From assembly GCF_007859915.1 (NCBI RefSeq), contig NZ_SJPM01000025.1, positions 1 to 44,600 of the forward strand: a stretch of 44,600 bases of DNA. Direction: 5' to 3'. This document shows, piece after piece, positions 40,946 through 44,600 of the stretch. The notes under the pieces were generated by a model, which made no database searches, had not been told where the DNA came from, and saw only the letters and a program-made list of their open reading frames with translations. Position numbers and translations under genes: made by a program. This DNA is from Neorhodopirellula pilleata. Lineage in GTDB: Bacteria; Planctomycetota; Planctomycetia; Pirellulales; Pirellulaceae. Numbering within the stretch: the stretch's first letter is position 1; each line of letters starts with the position of its first letter.

Positions 40946-43900
40946 TCATTGATCGGTCGATTCAACTCCGTTCAACGAACAACGGTTACGTTGATACCGT
41001 CCGTCGGATCGTAGAAACACGGTTTGAATCGTTCCTGTCTGAGGATCGGTTTGGATGAAATCGCGATCACACGCCATCGTCGATGGAATCCAGGGGATGC
41101 TTCCAAACTTCGATCCGGTGTCGAGGTCCCAAACTTGAAGATGCCCATACATATCCAAGGCTAGCATTCGGTCATCGCCCCAAAACGCGATGCTATAGCA
41201 CGCCACAGAATGCCCTCGCTGGTCACGGTCATGGAGGATTTCGAGTGTTTGTAGCGTAACGGGATCAAGTCGATGAATGGTTCCGTCGTCCAGCGTCATC
41301 CAAAGACTCTCTTCATGCGGGCCGATTTTCATCGCGCGAACGAGCGATTCAACCGGACGTCGACGAAGAACCTTCCCTTCAAACGACAAAATGACGATCT
41401 CATTCTCGGTGCCGACGAAAATCTCCTGAGCCGCGACATAACAGCCCACGCTCTGAGCTTGTTTGTCGAACGAGACGTCGAAGCGAGGGATCCAACGGTC
41501 ACCGCGACGCTCGTAGGCAAAAAGATGCTTGTCTTGCTTGGTCGTTAAAACCATCGCCGAATCTCGGGGCATCCAATAGCATCGCCCTCCCGGCGACACC
41601 ATGTCTTCGTTTAAGTCGAACTCTTGGTGCAACGCTTGGTAATAATGCTCGAACACGGTGGTATGAGAATCCGATATCGAGGCGGATTGATCTTCAGGCG
41701 AGATCATCTCGACGTGCCCGTTTTGCAGCCCGACGAGCAAACGATCCGTGTCAATGAAACGCAAGCAATTGACACGCGAAAGCGTGCCACGGAACGTGCC
41801 GAGTCGCTTCCATTTCGATGGCGAGGACGGATCACGACGAAAACATTCGACGCCGGATCTCAATCCGGCGACGGCTAAAAACCGGTCATCTGGCGAAAAA
41901 GCGATCTGCGATACTTCATCCGATACCGCCAAGATTTCGACCTCGCTATTTGGATCGGTGTAGTCCACCAAGCCGAGTTCATTCTTGCCGTCTAAATGGA
42001 ACGCGGCGATTGGCAAACGATTCCCGCAGCAGGCGAGATTGCTGACGCAACCGACCGCGTATCGATGAGAAAGCGACCCGGTATGCGAATCAAACACTTG
42101 CAACTCCTTGTAGTGTTTTTTTCCGGTCACGATCCATTTCCCGTCGGGACTTAGCCCGAAAGACTCGCCCCGTTGATGACTCTTAATGAAGACTTCTCGC
42201 TTGGTGTCTTCGTGCCATACTTTGATCCCTTCGTATCGACATTGTGAAGCGATGATCGATTGGTCGTAGCTGGTTCGGATCGATTCGATGGTCGTGGGGT
42301 GGTACTGAAGCACTCGCTTGATTGCGTGGTCATCGAACCCCAGTTTGATCAGATGGCGTCCACCCCACGGCCATGAATGCCCGGCCAAGAGCAGAATCGG
42401 TGGTTCATCGCCATTGTCGAGCAAATCGATCGAGTGGAGGGAAGAGCGAATCCCGCCGGCTTGGCGTATCAGCTTTCCTGTTTCGAGATCCCAATAACGG
42501 AGGTAACCGTCCTCGCCTACCGTCACATAGCGATCGAGTTGCGGCGTCACCACCAAATCGTGCACGGGACCAGGTTGGATCGATAGCGTTCGATACTGGT
42601 CGACAATCGCCTTCTTGAGTAATTGGGCTTCGATACGGTCATTCGGATGACGCGACAAGATCTCTTCCACGTCGCCGAATTGGCCATCGGCATATCGCAT
42701 GTATGCCAATTGCATGTCAGCTTGATAGGCTTGCTTGGTGACCTTCGATTCGGCCAGTTGAACCTGTTCCAACGCCAAACTTAAAGCCTCACTTTGCTCG
42801 GTCAAGCGACTTGCCACATTCGATTTGGTGTAGGCAAACAAAGCCAAGCTGATTGTTCCGGTCATCAGGCTGATCAGCACCATCGTCATTGCTAGAGTCG
42901 TGACCGGATTCCGCCTCGCCCAACGGACCGATCGCCCCCAAGCTCCTAAACTCCGCGCGACGGTGGAGCGGCCGCTGAGATATCGATCAAGATCCGCCCT
43001 CAGTTCAGCGGCATCGAGGTATCGCCGTTCGGGCGATTTGTCGAGACAACGATGACAGATCGCGGAAAGATCTTTCGGGATCTCGGGACGAACGAGGTGA
43101 ACCGGCGTCGGCTCGTGTCGACGTACTCGATCAAGCATCGCGGCGGGAGAATCAGCGACAAATGGCGAGATGCCTGTTAGGCACTCATACATCAACACGC
43201 CGAGGCTATACACATCGCTCGTTTTGGCCGGATAGGTTTGGTTCCCCAGCACTTGCTCGGGGGACATGTAAGCGACCGTGCCGACGCAAATGCCCGTGCG
43301 TGTGTGCCGGCTTGCCGAAAGACTGAAAGCCAACCCAAAATCCATCAGTCTCGCCGAAAGGCTTCCGTCCGAGTCTTGTGAAATCATCACGTTGGACGGC
43401 TTGATATCTCGATGGATCAAATGCAGCCGATGCGCCGTGTCGAGCCCATCGGCAAGTTGCCTCGCCAACTTCGCGACGAGAGAATGATGTAGCGTTCCGC
43501 CGGATTGTTCGCTCAACCACTGTCGTAGCGTCAACCCCTCACAAAACTCCGAAACGATGTAAGGCGGATCCGACATCAAGTTCGCGTCCAAGACCCGGAT
43601 CAGGTGCGGATGATCGAGCATCGCTGACAATTCGGCTTCACGACGAAACCGGAGGTTCGATGGGTCGCTGGCATCGAATCGCATTCTCAAAATCTTGATC
43701 GCAACGCGGCGTCCGAGGTTTTGATCCTGAGCGAGATAGACGTCTGATGAACCACCCGACCCTAGCAACCGCACGATCTGATATCGGTCCAGGCGAGTAC
43801 CGACGCTTAAGTGAGCGATCGATCGAAGGTTACTGGGATACCGTTCGTCCAAAGACGAATGGTCGACCGACCAACTATCGTCGATCGCCCCCGAGACGTT

Positions 43901-44014
43901 CCCGGGTTTCGTCGAAGGCATCGCCGCAGTCGGCGAGTCTGAATCGCAAGACCGGATCGACGTTGAAGACGAAGAACCGTCTTGGTCGTAGGCTCCTGGC
44001 GAAATAGATGACAT
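40946..44014 (-). CDS. Membrane Ser/Thr protein kinase with C-terminal WD40-like repeats
   Basis: 1022 residues from the ATG at 44014 (a TTG at 44029 is in frame). Ser-rich N-terminus (~1-75), then a Hanks-type kinase domain ~80-340: LGSGGSSDVYLAQD glycine loop, VAIKIL with the ATP-binding Lys, HRDIKPSN at 201-208, DFG at 225-227 and MSPEQ. One membrane helix lies at ~371-393 (TTLAMTMVLISLMTGTISLALF). A coiled coil precedes ~550 residues of beta-propeller repeats, seen in VGEDGYLRYWDLETGKL, SFGLSPDGKWIVTG, IAFSPDDRFLAVAG and LQVWDLDTG. It probably senses an extracytoplasmic ligand through the propeller and phosphorylates cytoplasmic targets. No sigma-factor gene, a common neighbour of such kinases, is seen in the remaining 570 bp. 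Confidence 0.9.
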   Translation of the reverse strand: MSSISPGAYDQDGSSSSTSIRSCDSDSPTAAMPSTKPGNVSGAIDDSWSVDHSSLDERYPSNLRSIAHLSVGTRLDRYQIVRLLGSGGSSDVYLAQDQNLGRRVAIKILRMRFDASDPSNLRFRREAELSAMLDHPHLIRVLDANLMSDPPYIVSEFCEGLTLRQWLSEQSGGTLHHSLVAKLARQLADGLDTAHRLHLIHRDIKPSNVMISQDSDGSLSARLMDFGLAFSLSASRHTRTGICVGTVAYMSPEQVLGNQTYPAKTSDVYSLGVLMYECLTGISPFVADSPAAMLDRVRRHEPTPVHLVRPEIPKDLSAICHRCLDKSPERRYLDAAELRADLDRYLSGRSTVARSLGAWGRSVRWARRNPVTTLAMTMVLISLMTGTISLALFAYTKSNVASRLTEQSEALSLALEQVQLAESKVTKQAYQADMQLAYMRYADGQFGDVEEILSRHPNDRIEAQLLKKAIVDQYRTLSIQPGPVHDLVVTPQLDRYVTVGEDGYLRYWDLETGKLIRQAGGIRSSLHSIDLLDNGDEPPILLLAGHSWPWGGRHLIKLGFDDHAIKRVLQYHPTTIESIRTSYDQSIIASQCRYEGIKVWHEDTKREVFIKSHQRGESFGLSPDGKWIVTGKKHYKELQVFDSHTGSLSHRYAVGCVSNLACCGNRLPIAAFHLDGKNELGLVDYTDPNSEVEILAVSDEVSQIAFSPDDRFLAVAGLRSGVECFRRDPSSPSKWKRLGTFRGTLSRVNCLRFIDTDRLLVGLQNGHVEMISPEDQSASISDSHTTVFEHYYQALHQEFDLNEDMVSPGGRCYWMPRDSAMVLTTKQDKHLFAYERRGDRWIPRFDVSFDKQAQSVGCYVAAQEIFVGTENEIVILSFEGKVLRRRPVESLVRAMKIGPHEESLWMTLDDGTIHRLDPVTLQTLEILHDRDQRGHSVACYSIAFWGDDRMLALDMYGHLQVWDLDTGSKFGSIPWIPSTMACDRDFIQTDPQTGTIQTVFLRSDGRYQRNRCSLNGVESTDQ

Positions 44015-44229
44015 CCCAGACTCTTTCAATGAAGATTGAATGAAGGGGGGTATTGACTACCCTGGGGTATCTTATCTTGCCGGACGATTGAGGTGAAGTG
44101 AAAGGTGCCAAATTCATTCTTCGCGGAACGAAGCGATCCACTCGGCTGACGCGTTTATAAGTTCCGCTGGTTGCGGGTCGAACGTACTTGTGCTTGATGA
44201 AATGGGACTTGTACTCGAAACACAATATT

Positions 44230-44276
44230 GAGCACGAGCACGAGCACGAGTACCGCCGAGGGCTGAGCACGAGCAG
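44230..44276. repeat. GAGCAC hexanucleotide repeats
   Basis: Three perfect GAGCAC units and a partial one at 44230-44250, then after a 14-nt spacer GAGCAC GAGCAG at 44265-44276. Open frames through it give only Cys/Ser or Glu/His-type repeats and are not considered genes. Confidence 0.75.
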
Positions 44277-44406
44277 GAGAGACCGGCTAAACGTGAGTTC
44301 GTGGCCCTTTGGTTTGCCATGCGCAGCTAGAAAACTGGCATCGCGCATGGAACGATTCGACCGTAGCCGCCTTGAGGCGGTGGACTACCGGGCTGTTGAT
44401 TTAATC

Positions 44407-44474
44407 GTAACCCGATGCGTCAGCGAGGGATCCAACGCCATCAATTCTCTTTTACGTATCCCTCGCTCACGCAT
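44407..44474. repeat. Second copy of the large palindrome family
   Basis: Left arm GTAACCCGATGCGTCAGCGAGGGAT-like (44407-44431), matching 36522-36546 with few changes. The right arm 44458-44474 pairs with 44415-44431 apart from one mismatch. The outer eight bases of the right arm are not conserved. Confidence 0.75.
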
Positions 44475-44600
44475 TTTGAAGACTGCCATATGGTTTTCAA
44501 GTGGGAAGGCAATTTTGTTACGGGTACATATTTTCACCGGTCTGCTCGGAAGCAGTTTTCGATTCGCAATCATCGGAACTGACGCTGGATTGAAAAATCG

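Larger units (their letters stand above)
44030..44600. other. Gene-free region upstream of the kinase gene
   Basis: No credible ORF. It holds the kinase promoter (not identified), a hexanucleotide repeat at 44230-44276, a short hairpin CCGCC-TTGA-GGCGG at 44367-44380, and a copy of the large palindrome family at 44407-44474. It is an accumulation of small repeats typical of planctomycete intergenic DNA. Confidence 0.5.

Noticed and set aside
43875..44348. 157-codon minus-strand frame upstream of the kinase
   Set aside because: It reads through the GAGCAC microsatellite (SCSCSC) and overlaps the kinase start in another frame; a repeat artefact.

Overview
The window reads as a chromosomal segment of a planctomycete, most likely Pirellulaceae (Rhodopirellula-like). 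The grounds are family content rather than a marker gene: formylglycine sulfatases next to giant PVC-type multi-domain cytochrome c proteins, an SHD1-domain secreted protein, a Ser/Thr kinase fused to WD40-like repeats, a DUF58/transglutaminase pair, weak or absent Shine-Dalgarno sites, and a HUH transposase of the kind that is multicopy in these genomes. No rRNA, tRNA, CRISPR array or replication origin was seen.

Left third (1-16.7 kb): an accessory zone cut up by three same-orientation copies of one ~1.43 kb HUH (Y1/RAYT-type) element, at 1-211 (end only), 9560-10992 and 14629-16061. Between copies 1 and 2 lies a secreted polysaccharide-degradation cluster: sulfatase, SGNH-cytochrome protein, second cytochrome protein, and the front part of a second sulfatase. 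Between copies 2 and 3 lie a BlaI repressor with tandem operators, a truncated M56 (BlaR1-like) sensor, a lipoprotein and a secreted protein of unknown role. Four genes are cut at an element end (sulfatase start, sulfatase 3' end, M56 3' end, rhomboid 5' end). The two sides of a copy never hold halves of the same gene, so the copies look like recombination junctions.

Middle (16.6-28.3 kb): a minus-strand DUF58 plus transglutaminase pair, then a tightly packed five-gene plus-strand run (20600-28314). The run encodes a small Cys-rich protein, an EF-hand-like lipoprotein, a zinc-ribbon P-loop GTPase, a single-pass membrane protein with a GAP1-N2-like cytoplasmic module, and a 967-residue single-pass coiled-coil protein. 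Stop/start overlaps or a 3-nt gap join the last four. This is the best candidate here for an unusual system: a GTPase-controlled, envelope-spanning complex related to GTPase/GAP1 conflict systems proposed from comparative genomics.

Right part (28.3-44.6 kb): housekeeping genes fabI (-) and a pyrC-like dihydroorotase (+), an ABC ATPase, a large membrane protein translationally coupled to a MazG-like pyrophosphohydrolase, a sulfotransferase, an SHD1 protein with duplicated Cys-containing modules, a three-domain fusion (N-formylglutamate-amidohydrolase-like, beta-rich, glutamine-amidotransferase-like), a sulfatase stub, and the kinase-WD40 gene. Intergenic spaces carry several families of large, nearly perfect palindromes, two of which recur within the window.
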